64,000 nucleotides of DNA from contig OY855905.1 of the NCBI GenBank assembly GCA_963693305.1, positions 40,161,895 to 40,225,894 of the forward strand. The letters run 5' to 3'. This DNA comes from Meandrina meandrites (taxonomy: Eukaryota; Cnidaria; Anthozoa; Scleractinia; Meandrinidae). Shown here piece by piece: positions 38,835-51,316 of this stretch. Each line of letters opens with the position of its first letter. The stretch's first letter is position 1. The notes under the pieces were generated by a model that saw only the letters and a list, made by a program, of their open reading frames with translations, was not told the DNA's origin and made no database searches. Both the position numbers and the translations under genes were made by a program.

Positions 38835-41800
38835 TGAAGCCGTTTAGTTTCACTAAGCAATAATGGCAAAACATTTATACAAGCAAAGAAAAAAGAAAAA
38901 TGGCTTTGGGTTATGAAGCCTGAATCGATCGCGAATAAACGACGTTGGCAGCTCCATCGAGAGGTCTGTGTTTAAGTCGAAAATTAAACACCACTAGTTA
39001 ATTTCTTACTTAACAGGCTTAATATAGAAAAATAGCGGTATACGTGAACAAGGTGGTGCATTCTATGGTAAAAACCGACTTAGCATGCCTAGACTTTTAA
39101 AAGCGAGAATTTAAAATCTAATATGTTCTTACACATCACAACAAACTTTTTTGGGGAGAACTATTAAAACTCTACAGAACACATGTTGAACGGTAGCCGG
39201 CACCCACATGACGCCATTTTACTGTCGATTACACATACACATAATAAAATCCAAATCACGAGATCGGTCAGCTTAGGTTTAACCAAACTGCATTTTAAAT
39301 AAAAATAAAAGAAGGAAGCTGAGTGAACGTCAGTAGACTATACTGTCAGTATAACCTTTTTCTAGAGCCATAGAAGTAAATACAACACAATTATATAGTC
39401 GGGGTGTTTTGCATTAATATTCAGTTATTCAAAAAAAAGAAAACAAAAATTTTTTTAATTTTCCAATTTGCTTGTAATCGGATAAAATTCAGCCAGGATG
39501 AAGAACAAGACGCTAATTTTTAATGGTTAGTTAACTCCATTTGTCCAATTGCAGTTGAACAAACGTTACTATTCTCAGAAGTGGGCAAAATAAATAGCGT
39601 GTTGGTAGACAGGACGGGCAGTATCATGGTTAATTTCTGCTGCTGGCCCGCTTGGGTTTCCAAACACAATTTTCCCTTTTGTTGGACGGTTGCTCCTGTG
39701 AATGGGGAAGATGTCGATGGGGTCTGTGCACCCACCTTTAGAGAGGATTTGTTACCGGCTAGATTTGCCGGATGGGACATTTACCCTAATCTGTTTACTT
39801 CCATCCATCCTATGTTCAACTATTGTGTACTTGTTAAGCGCTACTAAATCAACACAAACGCAATGCCGCATAAACCGCCTTTTGAGCCAACCGCCAAGTA
39901 ATTAAAGATCGAATTTAAAATGTTAACACGCCGGCTTTTATTTTATCTCTGTCAATATAATTATACTGAAGCGACCCTACGGCGATGACATTTGTTCGGC
40001 GCGCGGCAGAAGATAATTACCAAATTCAAAGACGAATAGTGAACAAGTGGGATTGGTCCCACACTGTAGAAAATAATTACAATGTGAATAACAATTAATT
40101 CTTTATCTCCCTTCAAAAATAAGTCAGGTAGAGTCCGAATTAAACTTACGTTTTCAAAGTAGCCAAAAAGAAAAGAACTTTACAAATTTAAATCTGCTTA
40201 TACAGTATTAATTATTTCTTGTTTTTGATCGACAGCATAACCAACGATGCGCTGTCTGCTAAAAATAACCATTGAAACTGAAGTTATTATAGCAATTCGC
40301 TGAACTGTATTTACTGAATGTCTGAGCCTTATCCAGATGTTTTACATTGGTCTCGTTCTCCAAGGTAAGGCTGTATGCTCAATACTTCATTACTGTTATA
40401 TGTTTATGTATATCTCTTTTTCCTACTTTGTTATATTTCGTGGCTATACTGTTAAAGCATTTTGGTGATACGACAAAATGGTGCGGTCTTGGCAAAAACT
40501 CTCATCAAAATCGGCTCAAAATTGGCGACTACTCTAAAGAAGATTTCAGCCTGCATATGGAAATACTGTTTTTATTAATATTATTCGTTTTATTTATCTA
40601 TTTTTGTTTTATTTTACCATATAAAATGAAAACTTTGCGGAAATTTATATTCGTGCTGGTGATTTTGAGGGTTTCAGGATCGAATTGTTGCGATTTTGAA
40701 TGACCAATATTTCAGTTCAGTAAAGAACATGGAAGATATGTATTAAAATCAGTAATAGCTTTTTAAATGAAAAAGATGTACACAAAGACGAAAAGCTTCA
40801 TTTTGATATATCAAATAGCGATCTTGATATTTTCGCAAATCACTTTTCTGGTTGTTGTTATTCTTTAAAATATCGAAATTTCGCAAAAATTCATAAAAAA
40901 AATTTCAAAAATTCAGTCCAGTTGAGGTTAGCATTTCTCTAGTATGAGCAAAAAAACATGTCATTTTTATATTTGCACGGACTGCTTGGAAGGTCGAAAT
41001 TTAAATAATGCAATGTCATACATGAACGCTCATTTACAACTAACATCACTAGCGTGCTATGGGATAGTTTTTTTTTATATAAAGGATCTCTATATAATGA
41101 AGGTTTGCCTCGAACTTGTCACTCATTTTCAGAACAGAGCCTTTCAATTAGCAACTTAAGCAATATTCAGATGAGGACAGGTAATCCGTAATTTTCTGGC
41201 GTCGGCAGGAATCTTTTCCTTTCAGTTAATTAAAATTGGCTTTTATTTAAGCGTAATATTGCTTTGTAAATGTAAGTATATTTCAATGAAATTTCTCCAT
41301 GTTTCTACAGTATCCTGTTATTGTAATTAGCGTATGTTGCAAGTAGGTGATATTGAACCTAAAAAGTTCATAAAAGTAAATGATGACGAAAGTGATTTTT
41401 GGAGATATACAAATGTTAAAAAATGCTTTTAGCAAGTTTCGTAAACTTTTACTGAAAAAGCCCACAATTTACGCCAGCAGATGTAGGTTGTTATTCTATG
41501 GCAGCAATTATTGTTTTCCTGGCGTAGCCTGCGTCAAGATGCCTCCAATATGTTCAGGCTGTAGTTGCCTATGGTCTGATTGGTTACTTGGGAAGTCGTT
41601 ACACTGTTTGAAGCACATTATTCTAACCCTGATTGGCTGCTATCCCGGCGTTAAGTGAAAAAGTAAAATAAAAAATATATTAACTGCGTATTGCAGAAGA
41701 CATAATTTTCTGACTCAGACAGTCGGTGTGTCTATGTAATAAAGAATTCGATAATTTTGTATAATTGAGCGATATATTGTAGTCTGAAAATAATATTCCG

Positions 41801-44585
41801 TGACAACATTTAAAAGACAATTTATCTTACAACAGCCTGGCTTCACAATTATATTTTAGATCCTGTTGAGGTTACCTGGTTACCTAAAGAAAACTGATGA
41901 GGTTTCCCTCGGGAAATTTACCCACGTATATTTATTAACTCCGTTACCAGGTAAATCAACCGATGGGAAGCCGACTCTTCAGCAGTGCACCTGTAGTGTG
42001 TGATAAGTTAGTCGACGTTTCGCGACGTTGAAAATTCACCCTGTTAATTTCTCTGGGTTGTTAAAAACTTCATTAAACGGCAAAATTGAGACAGTGGAAA
42101 TTATTCTGGGAAAATTGTGCTACCTTCAAGGTGGTATATAAAGTTCTATAGGGTGGTGAAACGAAGGCTTTCCCGCGAAAACACGAGCATTCAACAAGAT
42201 TCAACATGCAATTCCTGGTCACATGGCACCTAACAATGAAAATTCGTCCCGCCAAATTTCTATGTGCAGGCAGAGACAGACGCAGACCGCAGAGAGTCGA
42301 AGTTCACTGTCATCCGCCAATTATTGCCCACTGTTGCACGTAAACAGAGGGTGACCGAAGGTGGCATGATGTTGTACGCGTGATTCTCTACGCGCTGGGT
42401 TTCTCAAACTTTTGTTTATTCTCGCCTGAGCGAATGTCTGCCCGCAGTTCACGAACTTATCCTGCGAATAAATTACAAAAGAAAAAACACAGTTGATCAT
42501 GGAAAGACTTTTCAGTATTTTTATGCAGACGAAATTTGTCAATAAAACATTATTCACCGTACGCGTGGCTGACTTTCGAAACAAAATTCACTGTTGCATT
42601 CGGGACCAGTCGTGTTCCCTGAAGCATTATTTAAACAACAAGAAAGTTGAAATGAACAATACAATGGCTCTGCACGTACATTACACATCTTAGTGTACAC
42701 TTCCTCTCCGAAACATGTTCCAAACAACACGTGAAATGACCATACTTCAACGTGTATACGATTTTTCTACATGTTCACCTGGAAGATCGTTCTTACATCA
42801 ATATACACACTTTACAGAGATTTATTTCTTTATTTTTTCACCATCGTGGTAATTTAAGGTGAACCACCAGATCACGTGCAAAGTCTGCAAGTTCCAGTTG
42901 TGTCGGTACGCCTGACTACTGCTGAATGAAAACTAGCAAGAGTTCTCTACTTAACCCTGGCGCACAAAGGCAGCTATGTTATTTTGAAAAGTGTCATGGT
43001 ATAAAGGTCTTAACCAAATTAAAAACTATATTTTTGTTGTGAAAATGATAATTTATTCCATTCACAGGTTTTGTTTTGATAAGCGACTGACAGTTCCAAC
43101 AAAGGCTCTACGGGTCTTCACTGACATGTAAGGTTTACAATTAATAGTAATGCATTTAGTCAAACTTTCAATATAACTTAGTGCGTTCGATGCTAACCGT
43201 CTATCATATAGCCGCACATGGTTTAATAGTTAAAACACTTAGAAGAAAAAAAGTGTTTTATTCTGAATAATTGCACTTCTTCTAACAGCTTGTGGCATCA
43301 AGTCATCCTACGGAACAACCTCTCACGTGCGTCGCTGCATAGGGCTCATGATGAAGAAACATGCAATTATTTTTTCCTTCCCAATTTTAATTCCCTTTCG
43401 TTAAATGTTTAATATTTTCTCATATTTAACGACAATTAAATTACATTCATGGTAGGTTAAAAAAAATATAACTGTTTTTTCCCGTTCTGATGCTGATAAA
43501 AACGTTTGGCTTGGTGCCTAGTTAACAATAAACACTGTGTGTAACTTCCAATACCTGTCAATTAATTTTACCTGCGTTCTATGAATAAGAGAGTGAATTT
43601 AAAAAGGTGACACTTCGGGACACTAAGAGGTTTCTAGCGTCCGAAGCAATCAGTCGGAGGATTTGAGGTAGGTTATGAGTTCTCGGAAAGTCGGCGAAAA
43701 AAACTTCAGTCAACAGGTATTAGAATAACAAATGGCGTTTTCAAGCGAAGGGGTTGGATAGAGTTAAATAATAAGTCCACCATAACAAGCAAGTAATTTA
43801 TTCTTTGTTTTGCGGTGACAAAATACGTGTTGGTGACAAAAAAAATGTGTGTTCAGGTAGAAGCTTTAAGTATTGAGATAGTCACATCAATACTTATTAA
43901 CAAATATTTCCATATGTTTACACATCTAAATAAGATTCGCCTTCATCAGTGAAAAATGCTAAAACTAAAATGTGTCCGAGGAACAATTTTAAGGGAGCTG
44001 CTCATGTTTACTGGCCTAATTTATTTTGTTTCGTCAACGTCGATCTAGGTGCGGTATACCGACGATGTTTAGGGAAAAGGCATTAACTTCAAACGAGCTA
44101 TTGAACTTTTTTGTGTTAGGTGTGTAGAATTGAATGGACTTTCCTCGACAATTCATGCTATAATCAATTATCCAGAATGAATGGCATAATGCCATGATAA
44201 ACTCTTTCAAAAATTCATCTTTTTCAGTTGCAACATTGGCATCAGGTTGCAATTTTTTGTTTCTGCTATGGCTCAACAACGTCTTAAACTTGTGTTTAAA
44301 TGCAATTCGTGGGAAGATTTCCCTTTCACTGCATCAAAACACTTATCACAGAATGAGTTGTCACATTTTACGTCACACCAGGAGACACAAACGGTGTGAG
44401 ATCTTTGAATAACTTGAATAACCATTTTGAAATGACGACTGAATGCTATGCGTGCGCATGCGCAGTAAGCATGGACGAATTCTATTTACAACACGTTTTA
44501 TAAATGATTCCAAGTTTATATTTTTGTCGGCCCAAGCCGTAAGTCAGTATCTGAATCATATTTATTCATTTATATCACGCAAGGA

Positions 44586-44739
44586 ACAATAACGTCACAC
44601 GGCGAGCATATGGTAAAATGGTGTCACTGGGTGCTCGCCTTTCAACGTAAATGCCCAGAATCACAATAGCGTCACACGGCGAGCATATGGTAAAATGGTG
44701 TCACTGGGTGCTCGCCTTTCAACGTGAATGCCCAGAATC
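44586..44739. repeat. 77-bp tandem repeat, two copies
   Basis: Copies start at ACAATAACGTCACACGG and ACAATAGCGTCACACGG and differ at two to three positions. Each contains GGCGAGCA...TGCTCGCC arms (about 33 bases apart), so every unit can form a hairpin. Confidence 0.9.
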
Positions 44740-44974
44740 GTCTAGTTATGGCACGACGAGTGCTGTGTAGACAATTTAAGTCTTTTTAATAAAAGTCACC
44801 TGGTTAATGAACAATTTCTGGTATCTCAGTCTTTGAAGGAATTCTGAATTTTCGATTATGTCCAACCCACCACAACAGAAGTCAGTGTGTTGTATACATG
44901 TATGTATTCGTTAGAAAATAACTAAGGAATTGAAAAAATAATAAAAAAATGAAACAGAGAAGCTTAGAAATTTG

Positions 44975-45153
44975 ATAAACAAATTGAAATGTCTGATCTA
45001 CGAAATGTTATTCATAAAAGGCTAAGATATATAATATAATTTTGAGCGAGTTTGTATCAAAGAAAATACATAATAAACAAATTGAACTGTCTGATCTACG
45101 AAATGCTATTCATAAAAGGCTAAGATATATAATCTAATTTTGAGCGAGTTTGT
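44975..45153. repeat. 98-bp tandem repeat, two copies (second slightly shorter)
   Basis: Copies begin ATAAACAAATTGAA at 44975 and 45073 and run to GAGCGAGTTTGT, with a handful of substitutions. Confidence 0.88.
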
Positions 45154-45359
45154 CTATTTCCTTTTTACCTTTTTCATGCACTTTAACTTGAGGCATTGTC
45201 GTTAAACTTTATGGTTAGCTTTGAGTGTCCGTCGCCAATGAACCTGAACATTTCAGTGGATGAGGCATCGGAACGTTGCATGAATGTTATTTTATTTATC
45301 TTTTTATATTCACAAAACTTGAAATAATGTTTATTAAAGTTAACCTTTGCGAGAAATTA

Positions 45360-45917
45360 TAGTCAACTCTCGCCTTGCGGACATCGCGCTATAACGGACA
45401 AAATCTAGATCCAAGGCGAAAGTTATAGAGGTTTGACTAGAAATTACTCCCGCAACTACGGACGCTCGCTATTACGGAGTTACGGAAACTTCGTGGGTAC
45501 CGAGAGAACAATTTTATTGTTTTGACTCTCGTTAAAGCGGGCACTATGAACTTCTCATACATTATTACGAAATATTTCAGGCTGTTGCTCACTTTCTGTC
45601 AAAACTCACTTCAAAAGACTTCTGGGATATTTTTTTTTGCATCAATTCCTTCAGTTGCTGTACAAAACTATACTTTTTTCACTTCAGCTTGCGCTTTTTC
45701 CTTCCAGACTCTAAGAAAAGAGATCAAACCCTCATCCATTATCATCCTCCATTCCCAACGACTGCTTAGCCGAGTTTTCCCACTGTTGATAGGCACCTCA
45801 TAGTCTATATTGTTTAACGTATGTTAACGATACATTTTTTTGTCTTACCGCGCTGTTACGGACACCTTGCAAGTCGCCAGACGTCCCAAGCGTGTCCGCT
45901 ATAACGAGAGTTGACTG
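45360..45917. mobile_element. Tigger/pogo-like non-autonomous element (558 bp)
   Basis: The left end TAGTCAACTCTCG and the right end CGAGAGTTGACTG are inverted repeats flanked by TA. Internal GCTATAACGGAC and TGTTACGGACA subrepeats are typical of this family. It has no transposase-like frame. Confidence 0.8.
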
Positions 45918-47142
45918 TACAAAGAAAGCGGCCATTTTTATTAAGATCTTTCTTACAAATTAACATGTTCGTTTTGTAGCCACAGATACATTTAGTACAT
46001 TTAATAAGAAGACGAAAAACTTGTGAAAGTAATTCCAGAAGATTGCAACTCTTTCTTTTTCTTCGGTGATTACAATATCTTCGCTATTGGGTTTGTTTTG
46101 CGTGAATGTGCCAAGAATATATTTCGATAAATTTTTAGTGTGAAAGAATTCAGCCCTTACCACGTTCTTAAATCTTGAATGCTGTACGAATTTATTATAC
46201 TCTAATTTTGTTTTTCAATTATGTTTATTTTTTTGCCTTCCGTTGAGCAAAATTGAGAAATTCACAATGACTGACCAACAACTCATTTGTAGTACTTGAT
46301 TGCATGGTAATTAAACGAATTTTATTGAACGTTAAATATGTTGATACTTTCGCTATCTTGAGCTCAAGTGACAAAAAGGTTCGTAAATAAAAATGCATTA
46401 ACCCTGAGATCCTCAGAAATAGCCTGTATAATTAAGTTGATGATAAATGTAGCAAGTTTCAAAGTGTGTGTACTAAAATTACAGAAAATCAAACTATGAA
46501 TCACGGTACCATAATGCTATTCTGATACCAACCTCATTCTGCGTTTCCTGTTTACTTCTTTTCAACCGGCATAAGGAAGCATTGAAAAAACGTCACAGCA
46601 CATCATTTTATAATTTTCTGAAGGTCTGTATATATTAAAACAGAAGAAAGGAAAAAGACTTTTTATGTACCCATCATGTCATTTTTTTGTGTCATCGAAA
46701 TTCAAGAATACTTACAAACGGGAATTGTCTTGGAAACAGTTGAAAGGTAGTCATTATTATGTTCTGACAGAAGCCATTAAAACCCGTATTTAGCTTTTTC
46801 AAGACTCTACTTCAGCAAATAAAATGAAACAAAAGAAATAAAACAAATAACTTACAATGAAATGCCACTTTTTTGTCTTCATTCGAGCTTGAAGTAGCAG
46901 CTGGCAAAATAGCCGACTGAACCCTTGAAAAAGTCATTATACAGTGTATTAAAAGAGAGATCTAAATAAGATGAACGCCTGATCTAGCACGTTCAAGACA
47001 TTTTAATTTTTCTTACTATTATTTGTCAAAAGGAAAACTAAGACAATTCTCATTGTGATCAAAACTCAGTTACACGATCCGACTTGAATTACTTCTTTTG
47101 TACGTTTTATTTCAGAAACAGTTATTTATTAACTATAACAAC

Positions 47143-48360
47143 ATGAACAACACAAGCAGCAATAACATCACCAACGACAACTTTCTAGAACAAGATGAAT
47201 ACGAGATGTATGACAGTTGTCCTCCGATCGAGAGGAAAACAGCAACTGAAAATGTGGCCAGGATCACAGCGTACGTGGTGGTAATGGCGACCTCCTTGAT
47301 TGGCAACATCTTAATAATAGCTGTTACTCGACGCACTCGGAGCATGCGGAAGATTGCTTTCAACTTTGTGGTCAACATGGCCATTGCGGATCTTTGCACC
47401 ACGATTATTAACATGCCAGAGTCCCTAGCAGTAGAGATACGCGATATGGATGAATGGCTCCCAGGCGACGTCGGGATTGTATTATGTAAGCTTTTGCCCT
47501 TCTGTCAAGAGGTCTGTGCATTCTGTTCCGTTCTTAGCTTATTAGCGATTGCCCTGGACAGGTTCTTTGCTATTTGCATGCCTCTGAAGAGAATTATGAC
47601 AAGAAGACTCTCGGTGATTATTATTTTGACCACGTGGCTGATACCTTGTATTTCGAGCGCGCCAATGCTTGTAGCAAACATTGTGGTGGAAATAGAAGGA
47701 CTATTCTACTGTGTAGAAGAATGGCCAGCCCCTTTCGACCCTGACAAGGCATCAACTGATTATACCATAATTCTTTTTGTGTTGTTCTACATGCTGCCCT
47801 TGGTTATCATATCAACGCTGTACAGTTGTGTTGTTTATAAAATCTGGCGGAGGAAGGCTCCTGGAAACCGCTCATCACTGACAAATCGACTTTATTCTCG
47901 AAGCAGAAGAAAAGCGTTGAAAATGTTCATCGCAATTGTTGTTTGTTTCACACTTTGTTGGCTTCCATACCATATTACATTTTTTTTAGTGGCCTATAAC
48001 GAGACATTTTACAATTGTGGGATCCCTGGCGATATATATTTCATTTCGTTGTTTTTCTCACATGCTATAAGTGCTTTAAATCCATGCATATACGTGGCGT
48101 TCAACAAAGACTATCGCACTGGAATAAAGCGACTGCTAGCTTGCTGCGCCAGAAGATCAAATACATTGTATCCTGAGATCAACACTGTAAGTGACATTAA
48201 TTCTCGTACAGGCGAAAACGGGGACCAAGAGATGACCACGTTTTATTCTCGCAGTCCTCGGAGTGGCATCCGGGACATACGGCAGAAGAGAAGACACACA
48301 AGTGAAGCTTTCACAGGCGATGCTTTCGTAGTTAATGACAATCTTGGGTTTACGGGATGA
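47143..48360 (+). CDS. Class A GPCR, neuropeptide-receptor type (GPCR-3)
   Basis: A 405-residue receptor from ATG 47143. The frame is open 15 codons further upstream to an ATG at 47098, but that stretch is a textbook splice acceptor (TACGTTTTATTTCAG), so the later ATG, before the N-x-S/T-rich N-terminus, is preferred. Landmarks are N55, D83 in MAIADL, C115 and C190 (FYCVEEW), DRF at 139-141, CWLPYH at 272-277 and NPCIY at 313-317. A CC pair follows, then a long tail of about 75 residues with S and R. NMAIADLCTT-INMPESL and DEW in the first extracellular loop are shared almost word for word with GPCR-4, its tandem paralogue 3 kb downstream. Likely functional; ligand unknown. Confidence 0.94.
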   Translation: MNNTSSNNITNDNFLEQDEYEMYDSCPPIERKTATENVARITAYVVVMATSLIGNILIIAVTRRTRSMRKIAFNFVVNMAIADLCTTIINMPESLAVEIRDMDEWLPGDVGIVLCKLLPFCQEVCAFCSVLSLLAIALDRFFAICMPLKRIMTRRLSVIIILTTWLIPCISSAPMLVANIVVEIEGLFYCVEEWPAPFDPDKASTDYTIILFVLFYMLPLVIISTLYSCVVYKIWRRKAPGNRSSLTNRLYSRSRRKALKMFIAIVVCFTLCWLPYHITFFLVAYNETFYNCGIPGDIYFISLFFSHAISALNPCIYVAFNKDYRTGIKRLLACCARRSNTLYPEINTVSDINSRTGENGDQEMTTFYSRSPRSGIRDIRQKRRHTSEAFTGDAFVVNDNLGFTG

Positions 48361-51316
48361 GAAACTCACTTATGTGGATTGATTTCACTATTTCACTAAC
48401 TGAAGCCTGAATATTTTTTTTTGTCAGTAAAGAAAAATTTCTGCTGAACCTGACATAGCTTAAACGGACATTTATGTAAATGAATTTTACACGTGAGTCA
48501 ATGTTATAGGGAAAACGTATCAACGGAATAGCTTTATACTCACGAAAAGTTTAAGCACGTTCTACTTTTTTCCGTTGACGCAAGCTGTCTACGCATTTTC
48601 TCTTTTTATATAATTTTGCGCATTTGGGAGCAAGGGTGGTGCAGTGGTGAGAGCATTCGTCTCCCGCCAATATGACCCGAGTTCGAATCGCGGACCCAGC
48701 GTCAAATGTAGATTGCACCGAGGATTTCCCCCGGGTTGTCCGATTTTCTTCCCCAGCTGCAGAAAACCAACACTTCGAAATTCCAATTCGATCGGGGAAT
48801 ACATGGCACCACGAGTTTCTAGCTTAAATACAACAGTATATAAATAAAGGTAATTTATTAATTTAAGTTGTTAAGATGTCTTGTAAAGCCAAGTAAAATT
48901 ACGCACGTATGTAGAAGTACAAGGCGGTTGAAATCTACCGAAAAAAAAACGTTCTTCTCACACACCATAAGAGGGACCGTGACTTTGAAGTGAACATAGA
49001 AGGGAACCTGTTTATAACGAAGTATAACGGACGATGTTCTTCATTCCGGTCAAAGTTATTAACAGTAAAATGCATTGGTACAGAACCCTTCATAACAAAC
49101 CTCCGTTGAAACGAACACAGTTTCTCGGGATTGTAAAATTATCTACAAGATACCATTACTACGATTACAAAATTCTTGATACAAGAAACTATTACTAGAA
49201 GTTAAAGAGTATGTTGTGTGTGAGCCAAAACTTGTATTGCAAATTTCTCGAAAACCATAAATCTTTAGAAATTTGAGATAAAATTTCTGAAGATAGTTCT
49301 CCAACAAAAATGTTCTTTAGGCAAAGAATGAGGATTTTCGATTTTTTAAGCCTGTCCAGCAACTCTCGTGTTGCAAGTAACTTTCATTTAGGAAAGATGA
49401 ACGTTTATCCGTTTTTCTCACAATGGAATCTCTTTGAGGCGTTAATCGCGAGGTTTCGACGTTTCTTCGTCAGGCGATGAGGTACGTGTCGCTGTTTGTA
49501 GCATGTTTATTCGCTGCTATTGGTGCATTTCGAAAAACAGAGGCTATTCAAATAAGATTTCATCCTAACTGCATTAATAGAGATAGTGGAATTGAAATTT
49601 CTGAAGCTCGGATAGTATGCAACCGCCGATCTACGTCAGGAAGATTTTACCTATTTTTAGCCTTAGTTTTCAAATTAAATTCAAATGTAAATAGTTTTAT
49701 AAGTTTAAATATTTTGAACTTTTACTAATTTTAAAATCAAACTCAAATGTAAATAGCTTAAATGATTGTAAATATTAATAACTTTTAATACTTTAATTTA
49801 CACGACCCCACAAGCTTGTGAGCTTTTATCTACATCGTGTTTTAAATAAAGGCAACTTACTTACTTACTTACTTAAGCTGACCTGTGAGAGAACAACATC
49901 TAATAGTCTTAACAATAATGAGGATCGAAATACGCCAATGGCAGCGAAAAAAAAAACAGAAGTACTTTTATACTACTGTTTCACGAGCATCGTACATCAT
50001 CCTCTATTAGTACATGTAAGGCGGTTAATATGTCTTTGTCTTAAAGCATGCTTACATCGCAAGTTACGTGCGTTATTTTACATGTGACTGAAAAAATCAC
50101 TTTATTGTGTTTGGCGGAGGAGAGGCATTTCGTAACCATTTACTTATTTATTCAAATTACTTTCATGTTCAATCACTGAAACTTCCAACCATCCAGTCTC
50201 CGGCTTCACCGTTCTTATTGGGAAAGCTTGAGCAATCAACGATCTGCAATGGCAGTCCGCGGAACACCAATATGTGTTTCCATACTGAGTTCTATAAATG
50301 TTTGATGATCTTTGATGTATGAAACCTTTTGACGGATAACTCGAATACTGGAATTTTTCTCCGTGATTTTTTATCTTTACTTTTTCATGGCGTGGCAGCA
50401 TGCAGTGAAAACCAGCTAGAGTAAAAAGTAACCTGATAATATAGTGATATATATAGGTGAATAGTACTTTGCTAATCACCTCCGAGTAGACCAATCAGGA
50501 CATGCAAAAAGCACTGTTCACTTATGTGGTATATACCTAAGTGCAATATGCATGAATATAAAAATTGTGGGTTTCTGTGGTTTCTGTGGAGAGTTAGTTT
50601 ATATTTTTCGCTTGGGTAGACTAAGCGATTCGAAATAAAAGCTAGTTTAGAGTAAATCTGCGGTTATTTCAGCTTGGTCGTTCAGTTTTTTGCGTTACAG
50701 AAGAACAGACCACTCGACCTTCAATTCTCAAATCACTGGATAATGACAGCTTCTCTTCTGTGATTGACAGAATGTTTTCTTTTATTTATATTATTTAAGA
50801 AATCAGTTTTTCTTTCTAAACACGCAGGATACGATCAGAGACTCGTCGTTGTGTAATCTTTTTTGTTGTCGTGTCTGTTTCCGCTATGTTGAAACACTTA
50901 AATCAAAATTTTAACATATTCCCAAGGAAAATTGACCATTAACTAACCAGCCACATTTTAGTTGTAGGTGTGAAGGCAAGGGTTTAGGACTGGTCATTAA
51001 AACGACTGATTGCTTATTCGAGGGTTATTATTTCGTTGATGACTGTTGTTCATAACTCTTTTTGAGAATGTCTGATTGATTGGCATTTCTTTAGAAACAC
51101 TCTCTTCTGTCTAAGTGCAACTAAGAAAGGAAGCCGCAAATTAGTAAAATACATAGAAGGTACTTTAATTTTTTCTCTAGATAAGATATTCATAACGATG
51201 ATTCGCCATTGAAACTTGTTTAAAATAAACACCTGGCGAAGTATCTTTAATTCTCACAATGTTTTGTTTTACATCTACATTGCGTTCAAAAGAAAGTTGA
51301 CTAGAGTGGCAACAGC
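48361..51316. other. Intergenic between the two paralogous receptors
   Basis: A tRNA-derived SINE lies at 48627-48856. TTAC repeats lie at 49855-49875, after an AAATAAAGGCAA tail similar to that of the SINE, so a second old copy may end there. Otherwise AT-rich and non-coding. Confidence 0.5.
48627..48856 (+). mobile_element. tRNA-derived SINE
   Basis: The head has an A-box GGTGCAGTGGTGAGAGC and a perfect B-box GAGTTCGAATC (48680-48690). A unique body of about 130 bases follows, and the end is TATAAATAAAGGTAATTTATT. The anticodon and acceptor stems are not paired well enough for a real tRNA. Confidence 0.75.

Larger units (their letters stand above)
38835..47142. other. Long intergenic stretch, repeats only
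   Basis: No gene can be supported. Contents: tandem duplications at 44586-44739 and 44975-45153, and a Tigger-like MITE at 45360-45917. A pair of overlapping frames (plus 39581-39847, minus 39520-39780) in an average-GC patch could hide an exon, but no family is recognised. A strong acceptor-like TACGTTTTATTTCAG ends at 47115, just before GPCR-3. Confidence 0.5.

Noticed and set aside
39520..39847. Overlapping frames of about 86-88 codons on both strands
   Set aside because: No recognisable domain, no splice-site support and mutually exclusive; possibly an exon but not supportable.
45522..45803. 93-codon plus-strand frame
   Set aside because: It lies entirely inside the Tigger-like non-autonomous element and has no transposase motif.
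47098..47142. Upstream ATG of GPCR-3
   Set aside because: It lies inside a strong splice-acceptor sequence (pyrimidine-rich run ending in CAG), and the receptor N-terminus fits the ATG at 47143.
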